NCBI RefSeq assembly: GCF_013394695.1
Contig: NZ_CP058258.1
Location: 888,001-952,000, forward strand
Source: Streptococcus sp. oral taxon 061
GTDB taxonomy: Bacteria > Bacillota > Bacilli > Lactobacillales > Streptococcaceae
Length of the DNA: 64,000 nt
Direction: 5' to 3'
In this document: piece by piece, positions 47,021 through 55,574 of the stretch
How positions within the stretch are numbered: position 1 is the stretch's first letter
Layout: each line of letters begins with the position of its first letter
Made by a program: the position numbers and the translations under genes
The notes under the pieces: model-generated
What the model was told of the DNA's origin: nothing
The model's input: the letters and a program-made list of their open reading frames with translations, nothing else
Database searches by the model: none

Positions 47021-48475
47021 TTAGTTCTCCTTTCTCTCAATAACATTGATGTGATTGACCTCTGGATCTTCCGTTCCTTGGAGGGAACAACCACGTTCTT
47101 TGGCAAATTGGATATAATCAACAATTTCGCGTGTGATCCGTTCACCTGGCGCTAGAATTGGAATACCTGGAGGATAGCACATGACAAATTCCCCACAGAC
47201 TTGCCCCACAGACTCGTCCAAGGTTAAGCTTCTTCTCTCTGAATAAAAGGCTTCCTGAGGAGACAGCACCAGCTCAGGCTGAATATATTCTCCAGCAATC
47301 AAGTCCTTCCCATCTCGTGAGTAGAGTCTCTTGATATCAGCTAGAGCACCGACCAAGCGTTCAATGTCTTGGATACGGTCACCAATCGAAATATAAGCTA
47401 AGATATTGCCAATATCACCAAACTCGATCTGAATATCATATTCATCCCGTAAGAGATCATAAACTTCAATACCTGTTAGGCCAATACCTTGGGTGTAAAC
47501 TGACAGCTTGGTCACGTCAAAATCGCAAACGGACACACCGTCTACTAACTCTTTTGAGTAGGCATAGTAACCACCGATAGCATTGATTTCACGACGAGCG
47601 TACTCAGATAGCTCAATGACCTTCTCAAAGGACTCTTTCCCACGAAGGGCTAAGTTTCTACGAGAAACATCCAGACTAGCCATTAACAGGTAAGATGCAG
47701 ATGTTGACTGGGTTAGGTTAATAATTTGACGAACGTACTCAGGATTCATCTGATCCCCAACTAAAAGAAGTGAACTTTGTGTCAAGCTGCCACCAGACTT
47801 ATGCATGGATACAGCTGACATATCAGCTCCTGCGTCCATAGCAGATAGGGGAAGTTTATCTGTAAAATGTAGATGGGCCCCGTGCGCTTCATCTACTAAA
47901 ACTTTCATTCCTGCAGCGTGAGCCATCTCTGTTAGCCCCTTAAGGTCTGAACAAATCCCATAATAGGTTGGATTGTTGATTAGGATTGCCTTGGCATCTG
48001 GATGTTCTTGAATAGCATGTGCTACACGCTCATTTTCAAGCCCCAAAGCAATACCGATTTTTGGATCTACACTCATCTCGATATAGATGGGAATAGCGCC
48101 ACACAAAACGAGTGCATTAATGGCTGACTTATGAACATTTCGAGGAAGAATGATTTTATCACCTGCTTTACAGGTGGAGAGAATCATGGTTTGTACTGAT
48201 GATGTTGTTCCCCCAATCATTAAAAAAGCATGAGCCGCTCCAAAAGCTTCTGCAGCCAGTTCCTCAGCTTCTCGGATAATCGAAATGGGATGTCCCAAAT
48301 TGTCCAAGGGCTTCATAGAGTTAACATCTATACCTACACATTTTTCCCCTAAAAGTTCAACCAACTCTGGGTTACCGCGGCCACGCTTGTGACCAGGTAC
48401 GTCAAATGGTACAATTCTTTTCTTTCGTAACTTGACCAACCCCTCATAGATGGGAGCTTGGTTTTGATTTAACAT
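47021..48475 (-). CDS. speA: Arginine/lysine/ornithine decarboxylase family enzyme, likely arginine decarboxylase
   Basis: This 484-aa fold type I PLP decarboxylase makes a (di)amine from a basic amino acid. The PLP-binding lysine is in 'SAVSMHKSGGSLTQSS' near residue 225. 'GHKRGRGNPELVE' and 'DEAHGAHLHF' are further family motifs. Homologs are often annotated lysine decarboxylase, but co-location with aguA and aguB, which use agmatine, argues for arginine. The start is uncertain: ATG 48475 begins 'MLNQNQAPIY', while an ATG 24 nt upstream (48499) is also in frame. The clear AAAGGAG lies between the two, 12 nt before 48475. Confidence 0.9.
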   Translation of the reverse strand: MLNQNQAPIYEGLVKLRKKRIVPFDVPGHKRGRGNPELVELLGEKCVGIDVNSMKPLDNLGHPISIIREAEELAAEAFGAAHAFLMIGGTTSSVQTMILSTCKAGDKIILPRNVHKSAINALVLCGAIPIYIEMSVDPKIGIALGLENERVAHAIQEHPDAKAILINNPTYYGICSDLKGLTEMAHAAGMKVLVDEAHGAHLHFTDKLPLSAMDAGADMSAVSMHKSGGSLTQSSLLLVGDQMNPEYVRQIINLTQSTSASYLLMASLDVSRRNLALRGKESFEKVIELSEYARREINAIGGYYAYSKELVDGVSVCDFDVTKLSVYTQGIGLTGIEVYDLLRDEYDIQIEFGDIGNILAYISIGDRIQDIERLVGALADIKRLYSRDGKDLIAGEYIQPELVLSPQEAFYSERRSLTLDESVGQVCGEFVMCYPPGIPILAPGERITREIVDYIQFAKERGCSLQGTEDPEVNHINVIERKEN

Positions 48476-48499
48476 TATAAAGACATACTCCTTTATCAT

Positions 48500-48874
48500 A
48501 TTTTTTACACCTTAACCATGTAAGGCTCTAAAGGATACTTATGAAAAAAGAGCAGGTTGGCACCTGCTCTACAATCTACTGACGTGTTTATGTTTGTTTC
48601 TTTTGAGTATGTCTGTTCCTGATGTTTCCTAACTCTCTAGTAGCAAATATTACGTACTTTATTGATCGTTTCACAAGATGACGTGTGCTTTCACCACACT
48701 AACAAATCTATACGAATTAGAACTAATGTCCTAACATCAACTTATAAAAGTAGGCTTTTAACCCTATCAATAATGTGGCTTTTCAACCACGCTTCGGCAT
48801 TCAACCCTGCCTGTCCGTAGGCATTTTTTACTCGGGTTTATATTTGCTAGAAAACATCATCTCATTTTCTAAGC
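48500..48874 (-). ncRNA. Structured 5' leader RNA of the polyamine operon, unknown class
   Basis: From the promoter at 48881-48909 transcription would cross about 375 nt before the speA region. The RNA shows several well-formed hairpins: GUGGUU-GAAA-AGCCAC, UUAGGAC-AUUA-GUUCUAA, GCCU/AGGC around ACGGAC, and GUGUG/CACAC. It ends in a 9-bp intrinsic terminator (48543-48571) located before the first gene. This is the architecture of an attenuating leader or riboswitch. I recognise no known class: it is not a T-box, tmRNA, RNase P RNA or SAM/lysine riboswitch as far as motifs show. A separate small RNA ending at the terminator is the alternative. Confidence 0.6.
48543..48571 (-). terminator. Intrinsic terminator/attenuator in the polyamine operon leader
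   Basis: On the minus strand AGAGCAGGT pairs perfectly with ACCTGCTCT around a GCCA loop and is followed by TTTTTC. It lies about 70 nt upstream of speA, so read-through or antitermination is needed for operon expression from the upstream promoter. Confidence 0.85.
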
Positions 48875-48880
48875 TTAATT

Positions 48881-48909
48881 ACTATATCATGTTTTCGTAT
48901 TCTTGTAAA
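48881..48909 (-). promoter_or_regulatory. SigmaA promoter of the leader RNA and polyamine operon
   Basis: On the minus strand TTTACA (48904-48909), a 17-bp spacer ending in TGA, and TATAGT (48881-48886). The start point is predicted near 48874. Confidence 0.7.
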
Positions 48910-49007
48910 GTATTTTTAGAAACTTTTTTAAATAAATTCATTTTTTTGTTCGTGAAATTTATTTAACTTAAAAATGGAAATCGTTTTAAATTTAAATCAA
49001 AAAACAA

Positions 49008-49037
49008 AAAAGAAACTAAATAGATTAGTTTCTTTAA
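49008..49037. terminator. Terminator at the end of the accessory gene array
   Basis: AAAGAAACTAA pairs with TTAGTTTCTTT around a five-base loop. It ends minus-strand transcription from the array and separates it from the polyamine operon promoter region. Confidence 0.75.
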
Positions 49038-49073
49038 TGAATCATAAGAATAATCAACTATTCAAAATCCTAT

Positions 49074-50090
49074 CTAGTCATCTCGTGCTACTTGAACAGC
49101 TAGCTCAAAATCAGTCATCAAGTAATTTTCATCCAGACGGATAAGACTGTAATACTCATTCCAAAATAGAGAGTCACTGTTACTTGACCACTGTAATCCA
49201 TACCACAATTGAGTGACATCACTTGTATGTGATGGGGGGATTGACCATAGATGCTTTTTGAAAGTTTCTTGAACAAGCGGGATATCAAGTCTAGTAGTCA
49301 AGTCAAGTTCATCTAATTTCAAAGTGATAGAATGTTTTTTTGCCGCCTCAATACTTTCCTTGTTAAATCGAACCTGAATAATCTTAGAATCTTCTAAAGC
49401 CACATTCTGGTCCTCAGCACCGTAAAAGGAAATACTACCCAGTACTATGCCATCTTTTGCAAGAAGATAGGGAGCGTAAGGGATCGCATTGCTATCAAGT
49501 CTGAAACCTTTTTCGATAGTGACTGATTTATCTCCTGAATACTTTTGGAAATTGCCATCTGTCAGGAGGTCTTCGTAGTCGCTAGCACCATCCCCCTGTC
49601 TTACATAGATATCAAATCCAGCTTCCATCAGATCACTTGCTTTGGTTTCTACTAAAATGATTTTACTTTCATTAATTTGCAAAATTGGTGCTTGAGGTGG
49701 CAAACCAATCGTGAGATTAAACATGACTCCTACTAAAAAGACCATAAAGGTTATAAGGAGGGCAAGCATAGACTTCCCAGTTCGTTTTCTTGCATTGAAA
49801 AGAGCCATTAGTGCAGGTAAGAGAATCATTTTGGCTAAAATAGAATTCCCAACACCACCTCTATTTAAGGTCTGAAAAGCAAAGATCCCCGCGATGGCAA
49901 TCAGGGACAGGTAGACTAAAATCTCGCCTAGACCCAGTTTTTCTGTTCGAGTTTGTTGATTTACAGGGGTTTCGTACAATGACTGCCCATTCTCTTTCCT
50001 CTTTTTTAGAAAGAGATAAAACCCCAGACCAAGTAGCAGATTAAAGATTGCAAAAACTATTAAAGTACCTATTATCGCCGTTCTAGCCAT
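49074..50090 (-). CDS. Multi-pass membrane protein, paralog of the gene at 16033
   Basis: This 338-aa protein has hydrophobic segments at about residues 5-27, 57-73, 86-98 and 108-128, then a soluble domain. It matches the 16033 product along its length: ALFNARKRTGKS at residues 96-107 in both, 'NQQTRTEKL' against 'NNQTRTSKL', and 'ETKASDLMEAGFDIYV' against 'ETKISDLIDQGFEIYV'. It overlaps the upstream 155-aa gene by 8 nt, so the two are coupled. Its function is unknown. Being last in an immunity-like array suggests, but does not prove, an immunity or toxin-response role. Confidence 0.85.
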   Translation of the reverse strand: MARTAIIGTLIVFAIFNLLLGLGFYLFLKKRKENGQSLYETPVNQQTRTEKLGLGEILVYLSLIAIAGIFAFQTLNRGGVGNSILAKMILLPALMALFNARKRTGKSMLALLITFMVFLVGVMFNLTIGLPPQAPILQINESKIILVETKASDLMEAGFDIYVRQGDGASDYEDLLTDGNFQKYSGDKSVTIEKGFRLDSNAIPYAPYLLAKDGIVLGSISFYGAEDQNVALEDSKIIQVRFNKESIEAAKKHSITLKLDELDLTTRLDIPLVQETFKKHLWSIPPSHTSDVTQLWYGLQWSSNSDSLFWNEYYSLIRLDENYLMTDFELAVQVARDD

Positions 50091-50550
50091 GGCTCTCTAC
50101 TCCTTTATGTTCTCTCTCAAACCTTATCTTTCTCTTTAGTACCCAATTCCCAATCAATAAAACCAGCAAGAAGAAGGGGCCACCTTCTATCAGCACAATC
50201 GGTAAAGCCAGTAGAGCAATCATCAAAAAACTAGCTTTCTTTTGACGCCAACTACCACCCCATTCTCCGTTTATCAGTACCCCCAAATAGTCGATGTAGT
50301 CAGTAAACCAAGTCACTAAGGGATTTTGAAAATCATTGAGCCTAAGGTAAATGAACATAGCAGAATTAAGCAAAACATAAAGAATTCCTAAGACTAGAAT
50401 AATCTTTTGACTAGTTCGAGTAGCCTCTAGAACGATTTTTTCTCTCTTCTCTGACTCTATTTCCTTGAGACTTGGATTCTTACAAGAGAGTTTTTCAAAT
50501 CTATAGACCAGAAAACGGTAGAGATAATACTTTTTTATATCAGGATTCAT
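50083..50550 (-). CDS. Two/three-helix membrane protein, hypothetical
   Basis: This 155-aa protein has a charged N-terminal ~45 residues ('SEKREKIVLEATRTSQK') and hydrophobic segments at about 50-68 and 106-137, ending in a basic tail. It is not recognised. It starts behind GGAGG and is translationally coupled to the 338-aa membrane protein gene. The pairing recalls the cassette at 16033/17074, although the small partner there is not clearly homologous. Confidence 0.75.
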   Translation of the reverse strand: MNPDIKKYYLYRFLVYRFEKLSCKNPSLKEIESEKREKIVLEATRTSQKIILVLGILYVLLNSAMFIYLRLNDFQNPLVTWFTDYIDYLGVLINGEWGGSWRQKKASFLMIALLALPIVLIEGGPFFLLVLLIGNWVLKRKIRFEREHKGVESHG

Positions 50551-50593
50551 AAAACCTCCAATCTAGGTAGGACACTTATTTATAAATCATGGT

Positions 50594-51388
50594 CTAAACA
50601 TCTAATTTCAAGGAATTACCTTCCAAATAGACGGCTTTTGACTCAGTGATTTTGATTTTTTGATCTTCTGAAAAACCAATGGTTTCACCGTCCTTTAAGG
50701 TGACATCACTGCCTAAAACATACTGAAGAATAGACAAGAGAAAATAATATAAGTCATCGCTATCCATAGGGGAGTCGATAATTTCAATCTCAGTTTTTCC
50801 AAACTCTTTTAAACCATAAGTGTAAATGCTAGTTTTATCTCCTTGGTTGATAATCCCCATATAGATCCAGAGTTGAAGGGGAAGCATTTCTGCTTTCAAA
50901 AGGTCAGCTAGGTCTAGATAAAGATCTTTGGGCAAGAGCAAGGTGGTAGAACCCTGATAAATACCAATAGCTGATGGACTTGTTTTTAGGATAGAGGCAT
51001 TGACTTTAGTCAATAAGGAATAAGTCTCTACTGGCGAAAGATTGTCAGACAAAATAGAAACAATGGCGTGTTGTGTGTGCTCCTGCGTTTCCTTCTCAAC
51101 ATCCTGCCAGAGGTAAGAATAGGCATACAATTCTTCAAATTCTTGACTTGGGATAGGAAGATCCATCAATGCTAAAGCAACGAGAGCACCATCAATCACA
51201 AAGGTTGCACTAGAATCATCCCCAGAAACTTCAGAAATTTCAAGCCCCCAGTGAGATTTTAAATCCTGAACGACCTGGTCTAAAGAATAAGCCTGCTTGC
51301 CTTTGAAGAGGGGCATGGACAAGATAAGTTGTTTTTTCTTCTCTGACTTTTCTTTCTTACTAGCAAATAGATTTTTCAAAAATTTCAT
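50594..51388 (-). CDS. DUF4261 domain protein
   Basis: This 264-aa protein has a lysine-rich N-terminus (FASKKEKSEKKK) and then a DUF4261-type domain: 'ATFVIDGALVALALMDLPIP', 'HAIVSIL', 'GIYQGSTTLLLP', and a C-terminal half with 'TYGLKEFGKTEIEI'. DUF4261 proteins often occur in immunity-gene clusters of polymorphic toxins, but their biochemical function is unknown. It lacks a signal peptide and so should be cytosolic. A strong AAAGGAG precedes the start. It is part of the minus-strand array. Confidence 0.82.
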   Translation of the reverse strand: MKFLKNLFASKKEKSEKKKQLILSMPLFKGKQAYSLDQVVQDLKSHWGLEISEVSGDDSSATFVIDGALVALALMDLPIPSQEFEELYAYSYLWQDVEKETQEHTQHAIVSILSDNLSPVETYSLLTKVNASILKTSPSAIGIYQGSTTLLLPKDLYLDLADLLKAEMLPLQLWIYMGIINQGDKTSIYTYGLKEFGKTEIEIIDSPMDSDDLYYFLLSILQYVLGSDVTLKDGETIGFSEDQKIKITESKAVYLEGNSLKLDV

Positions 51389-51435
51389 AGGACTTCTCCT
51401 TTTTTCATATCAGTTGGGAAGCATAGCTATCTTGG

Positions 51436-51933
51436 TCAAATTGAGTCGAGATACCAAGTTTCTTCATCCTCAAAACCGTAGAATTTCTGGTCAAGCAACC
51501 AATTTCCATCCACCAATCTAAGTACAAACTGATGCTTCATTTCTAAAGCTTCTTGAAAATGGGTGATAATTCTTGCTTCTTCAGCTTTTGTCATGATGAA
51601 ATCTACAGAAAAATCATTCCTTTTAACATAGTTATACTCACTTGGGGAGCCATAAGAATTTCGAACTCCTCCTTCCAAGCATTTTTGAGTCACTCGTCCA
51701 GTTAGAAGTTGCATTTGCCTCTGAAAATAGTCATCCATAAGTTCATTCCACATAGGATGAAGCTGATTTGCTGGGATGCCAAGGCCTTCTTTTTTCTTAT
51801 CCAGTGCTCTGTTACGATCAAAAATTTCCTCTTCTAACATGGTTAAACTTTTGAGTAAATCAAGCAAGGGTGGGATGATAATTTCTGCAAGAGTTTGATA
51901 TTTTTCAGGGGTATTTTTATAGTTCACTCTCAT
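51436..51933 (-). CDS. NTF2-fold immunity protein (polymorphic toxin immunity)
   Basis: This 165-aa protein resembles NTF2-fold immunity proteins (RhsIA-type). It has an N-terminal helical half, then 'VRNSYGSPSEYNYVKRNDF' (residues 89-107), a central 'ARIITHFQEALEMKHQFVLR' and the closing 'NWLLDQKFYGFEDEETWYLD'. Such proteins bind and neutralise a cognate nuclease or other toxin domain. No toxin gene adjoins it, so it would protect against toxins delivered by neighbours. It is encoded 10 nt after the 184-aa gene upstream. Confidence 0.78.
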   Translation of the reverse strand: MRVNYKNTPEKYQTLAEIIIPPLLDLLKSLTMLEEEIFDRNRALDKKKEGLGIPANQLHPMWNELMDDYFQRQMQLLTGRVTQKCLEGGVRNSYGSPSEYNYVKRNDFSVDFIMTKAEEARIITHFQEALEMKHQFVLRLVDGNWLLDQKFYGFEDEETWYLDSI

Positions 51934-51943
51934 GATTACTCTC

Positions 51944-52498
51944 TTAACTCTCCTGGATTAATTGCTTTAATTCTAAGTCTGAAAGTTGTCCTTCCATGTA
52001 GAGTTTCCTAAGTAAATCTTTATCTACGGTAATTTCATAATAGTCAGTCACAAACTCATGAAATCTCTCAAAGCTATCAAAAAGGTATGAAAGCAACCAT
52101 TCTCCGCCATCCTGGTCTTGGTAAGTCTGTTGATGTGCGTGACCGTCATACCAGATAAAGAAGGTTGTTTCATCTTTTTGGTCTTCGGAATAAAGCGAGA
52201 TATACTTCTCATCCAGTCCTTTATAAAAACCATCAATGACGTCTTGATTCCACTCGTCAGCAGCAAACTGGCTTAAACTACTTTCATGATCAAAGCCTTT
52301 TATAAGAATCATTTTATCAGTCAAAATCACATCTAGAGAATCACCAGAGCCATTGTCAATAAGGTAGCGGAGTCCATAGTCTTCCTCAGTCTTAATCACG
52401 AGTCTGAGCCAATCCTCACTCGGATCTGTCAAATACTCATCAATGACCAGCAAGGCATCTAAGCGAGTTTTTATCTTGTCCCAATCAATCTTTCTCAT
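51944..52498 (-). CDS. Hypothetical cytosolic protein of the immunity-like array
   Basis: This 184-aa acidic protein starts at the ATG at 52498, which follows AAGGAGG. A longer frame overlaps the next gene upstream and lacks that site. Conserved-looking parts are 'LVIDEYLTDPSEDWLRLVIK', 'YLIDNGSGDSLDVILTDKMI', 'GFDHES' and 'ETTFFIWYDGHAHQQ'. I have seen this wording in uncharacterised proteins of immunity clusters, but cannot name the Pfam family with certainty. No membrane or signal sequence. Confidence 0.7.
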   Translation of the reverse strand: MRKIDWDKIKTRLDALLVIDEYLTDPSEDWLRLVIKTEEDYGLRYLIDNGSGDSLDVILTDKMILIKGFDHESSLSQFAADEWNQDVIDGFYKGLDEKYISLYSEDQKDETTFFIWYDGHAHQQTYQDQDGGEWLLSYLFDSFERFHEFVTDYYEITVDKDLLRKLYMEGQLSDLELKQLIQES

Positions 52499-52514
52499 CC
52501 TAAAAACCTCCTTC

Positions 52515-52976
52515 TTATTCTCGCAATTTATCAAGTTCACAAGCCCTATAACGAGCTGTTAAATAGCCTGAAAAGCTAATCTGAGGGATATTCCACTCAT
52601 TAGGTAAATAAATTGAACAATCTACCTGATCACCTAGAGAGGAACTTGCTGAAAAGACATATCTTCCCAAATCCTCATTATTAGGATTTCTTTCAACCAG
52701 ACTCAATCTGCTAGCATTGAACCAGTCTTTAAACAGTAACCAGATTTGCTCGGCATCTTCGTTTAATAGGGATACTTTCAAGTTGTAGCTGATTCCGACC
52801 CTACATCTTTTTTTGAATCCTGACTCATCAGCCCTACAAACTTTTATCAATCCCTTATCATACTGCCAGTTATCACTATCTAATAAGGGAAATTGAACAG
52901 ATAGATTGTCTTTAAATCCCTGCATAGTATCAAATAAATCTTTGGAGGCAGCTTCGAATAATTCTAGTTCTTCCAT
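52515..52976 (-). CDS. Hypothetical cytosolic protein of the immunity-like array
   Basis: This roughly 153-aa protein is counted from the ATG at 52976 (MEELELF), which has an AGAGAAG stretch upstream. An ATG 21 nt earlier (52997) is in frame but lacks a ribosome binding site. It is acidic and soluble, with aromatic-rich segments such as 'QYDKGLIKVCRADESGFKKR' and 'IPQISFSGYLTARYRACEL'. Not recognised. It lies between the 184-aa gene and the CbrC-like gene and is probably cotranscribed with them. Confidence 0.62.
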   Translation of the reverse strand: MEELELFEAASKDLFDTMQGFKDNLSVQFPLLDSDNWQYDKGLIKVCRADESGFKKRCRVGISYNLKVSLLNEDAEQIWLLFKDWFNASRLSLVERNPNNEDLGRYVFSASSSLGDQVDCSIYLPNEWNIPQISFSGYLTARYRACELDKLRE

Positions 52977-53015
52977 AGTCTTCTCTTTAATTTTCATAGC
53001 GAATCAAATTTCGAT

Positions 53016-53867
53016 TTAATCTGCATCAACCCAGATCTGGTATTTTTGACAATGGAGACATCTGAAAAGGTAACCACAGATAGGCCCGTCTTTGACCAAG
53101 TAGTCTTCTACCTCTTGATATTCTTCACGCGCTTCATAGTCTGCCAAGACTTGCTCAGCGATTCCCATATCCTTCAATTCTCGAGTTCCAACTGTACCCA
53201 GGTAAGCACAATAATCTTGGCAACAAGAAAGCCAATATTCTCCCTGCCAACTAGAGTAGCCTGGGGTCTGACAAAAAAGCAGCTGATTCTTTTCTGGATC
53301 CAATTCACCCTGCCACTCGGCATCTTGGATAAATTCTGCATCGAATTTTTTGGCTGCTTGACCGTTTGCAATACAAAATGGACAAAGGTATTCTATATCC
53401 TCTATACTATAAGGTATAAGGGCATAATAAACATTGCTTTCTTTCCCACAAGATGGACAAACCTTAGCTTCTCCTTCAACAAATGAACCTGTAGCCAAGG
53501 GATCTGGATGATAGAGAAAATGAGGCAAATTTTTTAACAAGTCCTGTCTTTGCTTCTTCTCTTCTTTTCTTAGAGGACGAGGAAGGGCAAAACGATTGCC
53601 ATGACTCTGACTCATTTCTTGTAAACGGCTCAGTTTCTTTATCTGTTTTCGATCAGGTTTGTCTAAAATTTCAGTAAATAAGCTATAGGCACTAGTGTAG
53701 AGACCCAATTGTTCATAGAGGTCAACTAAGACTTTCTTAGCTTCTAAATCATCAGATTTAGCTAATTCATCAGCCAAATCATAGAGAGCCGCAACACTTG
53801 AAGGCTTTCCATCTTGGTCCAGATATTGCTTTTTTAAAGTGATATACTTTTGTAGAAATGGATTCAT
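53016..53867 (-). CDS. CbrC (UPF0167) family zinc-ribbon-like protein
   Basis: This 283-aa protein has a helical N-terminal half (1-110) and a C-terminal CbrC-type domain that begins 'LPHFLYHPDPLATGSFV'. Metal-binding-like cysteine pairs are at 137/140 (CPSC), 162/165 (CPFC) and near the C-terminus (CLHC). 'YSSWQGEYWLSCCQDYCAYL' is typical of the family. E. coli CbrC is tied to colicin tolerance, and related proteins appear in toxin-immunity clusters, which fits the neighbours here. The N-terminal extension before the CbrC domain is longer than usual. Start after AGAAAGG. Confidence 0.82.
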   Translation of the reverse strand: MNPFLQKYITLKKQYLDQDGKPSSVAALYDLADELAKSDDLEAKKVLVDLYEQLGLYTSAYSLFTEILDKPDRKQIKKLSRLQEMSQSHGNRFALPRPLRKEEKKQRQDLLKNLPHFLYHPDPLATGSFVEGEAKVCPSCGKESNVYYALIPYSIEDIEYLCPFCIANGQAAKKFDAEFIQDAEWQGELDPEKNQLLFCQTPGYSSWQGEYWLSCCQDYCAYLGTVGTRELKDMGIAEQVLADYEAREEYQEVEDYLVKDGPICGYLFRCLHCQKYQIWVDAD

Positions 53868-53899
53868 GGAACTACCTTTCTAATGGATGACATAAAATC

Positions 53900-54406
53900 T
53901 TAACAAATGGTAACAAGGACATTTCCATTGAGCTCCAAAATCTTTTTGTAAAACTCTTTCATATTTACAAAGCAGGTTAAAATGTCATCCTTGATTTCTT
54001 CCTCTTCCTCAAGATAATCCCAAATATCAGGATACAAGTCGGCTTTCTTACAGGCTTCCATACTAAAGTCAGTCATAGCCCTATCCATGTCAAAACTTTC
54101 TAAAGCTTCTACAATCTCGGCTATCCTGTTTTTTTCAGTATAGGCGATATATTCAGATACATCCTCTAGAGGAGTCACCCCTAAAACAGCCTCTCTCAAG
54201 GGATTATCATCCAAAAATTCTGAACTACTAAAACCTGTCAAGACAAAGACCAAGGCATCCCACATTTTGTCGATATCTATTAAGATATCATGACTATCAG
54301 AGGAATCCTCAGCAAAATCTAACGAGTCATCTTCTTGATTGGAAAGACCTTTTAATTGTTTAAATTCATCGTCTGGTAAATATTGATAATTGGCAATCAT
54401 TCCCAT
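53900..54406 (-). CDS. DUF1877 (YfbM-like) protein
   Basis: This 168-aa protein begins MGMIANYQYL, the hallmark of DUF1877/YfbM. The family pattern continues with 'IDKMWDALVFVLTG', 'LREAVLGVTPL', 'IVEALESFD', 'DLYPDIWDYLEEEEE' and a C-terminal 'FVNMKEFYKKILELNGNV'. Several members occur in polymorphic-toxin immunity clusters. It is strongly acidic and cytosolic. It is first in its minus-strand unit, divergent from the gene at 54525. Confidence 0.82.
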   Translation of the reverse strand: MGMIANYQYLPDDEFKQLKGLSNQEDDSLDFAEDSSDSHDILIDIDKMWDALVFVLTGFSSSEFLDDNPLREAVLGVTPLEDVSEYIAYTEKNRIAEIVEALESFDMDRAMTDFSMEACKKADLYPDIWDYLEEEEEIKDDILTCFVNMKEFYKKILELNGNVLVTIC

Positions 54407-54469
54407 GATTTTACTCCTTTTAATCAGTTAGTATCATACGGATATTTTTAGCTCTATTTCCCTAGAAAA

Positions 54470-54478
54470 TGCTATAAT
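54470..54478 (+). promoter_or_regulatory. Extended -10 promoter of the gene at 54525
   Basis: TG C TATAAT (54470-54478) lies 46 nt upstream of the ATG. The following leader contains a GGGGGAAG ribosome binding site. Confidence 0.65.
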
Positions 54479-54524
54479 GGAGCTAAGAAATTGTTTTATT
54501 GAATGTTAATAGGGGGAAGTAGTC

Positions 54525-55544
54525 ATGTTCACTAGTATTGTTTTAGGTTTTTATGCTCTTTTCTTTCTATCCTTGTCCTTTAGCATCTATCTCTATATTA
54601 GACTTGTAGTTGCGGTTAAAAAAGGCAAAGACATTCCCAAATGGATTTATAAACTTGGCCAAGCTGTTCAAGGAAGAATTCACGTCGACTATGAAGAAAT
54701 CACTGATGCTAATGCCCTTAAAGAGATTCATTGGTTCTTGCTGATCTATTTAATCGTAAATCTACTCGTATTGGCTGGTTTCTACTATCATGTTAATAGC
54801 TTTCCTCAAGCCATTTATGAATGTTTGAAAAAACAATTTTTCATCGTACTTGTTAGTATGGTTTTAAAAAGTCTTGGAAAATTTGTTGTACTAGCTATAA
54901 GAAAAAACTTTCATAACAGTCATGTCTATGCATCAACCAACGCTTTTATCGGGACAGCTTTTTTAACGAGTTATGTTTTTATGTTTTGCATGATGATGAG
55001 TGGCCTTCCAGCTCAACCTGTTCCAGTAACCATTCAAGATACCACTATCATTATCGGGGAGACCAAGGCTTCCGAGCTTTTAGACCAAGGCTATACCTTT
55101 GGAGATAAAGGCGCAGAGAGCTCCATCACCAATCCCAAAAACGACCACTTCTACTACGGTCAGCTTCTCGAAGTCAAGCGGGATAATCAGTCCTTTGGCT
55201 TTATGAGCCTCACTCCCACAGGTAAAGATACTGATCAGCTCAAAAATTGTGTCATCACCTATTACAGAACACCTAAGGATAGTAATCAACTAGAAGAAAT
55301 TTCCATCAATCATATCAAGCTAGCAAATCTCAAGCTCCAAGACTTTCAAACACGAAAATTTATCGATATCTTTGAAGTCAATCCTGCTGATTATAATGTC
55401 TCTGATAAGGATACCAACTTTATCCTAACCATCCAAACAGCAGATTACGACCTCTGGAAAAGGTACCGTATTGAATCCAAGTTCAATTCAGATGGTTCCC
55501 TAGATAGCTATGGTGTTAGAGCCCAGCACAGCATGTGGGAATGA
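54525..55544 (+). CDS. Multi-pass membrane protein distantly related to the genes at 16033 and 49074
   Basis: This 339-aa protein has predicted membrane segments at about residues 5-30, 70-90, 103-122 and 140-162, then a soluble domain. The junction segment 'ETKASELLDQGY' (179-190) parallels the ETK..DLIDQGF/ETKASDLMEAGF segment of the two paralogs and follows a 'GLPAQP' like their 'GLPDNAP' and 'GLPPQAP'. The N-terminal membrane half differs. It is the only plus-strand gene in the 49-64 kb array and has its own promoter. Its function is unknown. Confidence 0.8.
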   Translation: MFTSIVLGFYALFFLSLSFSIYLYIRLVVAVKKGKDIPKWIYKLGQAVQGRIHVDYEEITDANALKEIHWFLLIYLIVNLLVLAGFYYHVNSFPQAIYECLKKQFFIVLVSMVLKSLGKFVVLAIRKNFHNSHVYASTNAFIGTAFLTSYVFMFCMMMSGLPAQPVPVTIQDTTIIIGETKASELLDQGYTFGDKGAESSITNPKNDHFYYGQLLEVKRDNQSFGFMSLTPTGKDTDQLKNCVITYYRTPKDSNQLEEISINHIKLANLKLQDFQTRKFIDIFEVNPADYNVSDKDTNFILTIQTADYDLWKRYRIESKFNSDGSLDSYGVRAQHSMWE

Positions 55545-55574
55545 TTGACCATCTCCCCCTTTATCACATAAGCA

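Noticed and set aside
48490..48530. A promoter immediately before speA (TTACAT-17-TATGAT)
   Set aside because: The start point would fall at or beyond the ribosome binding site, so it could not give a translatable transcript.
48500..48874. Leader before speA as a T-box, tmRNA or RNase P RNA
   Set aside because: The T-box antiterminator sequence, the tmRNA ends and tag, and the RNase P core motifs are all absent. The GGTGCCAACC in the terminator loop only superficially recalls a T-box.
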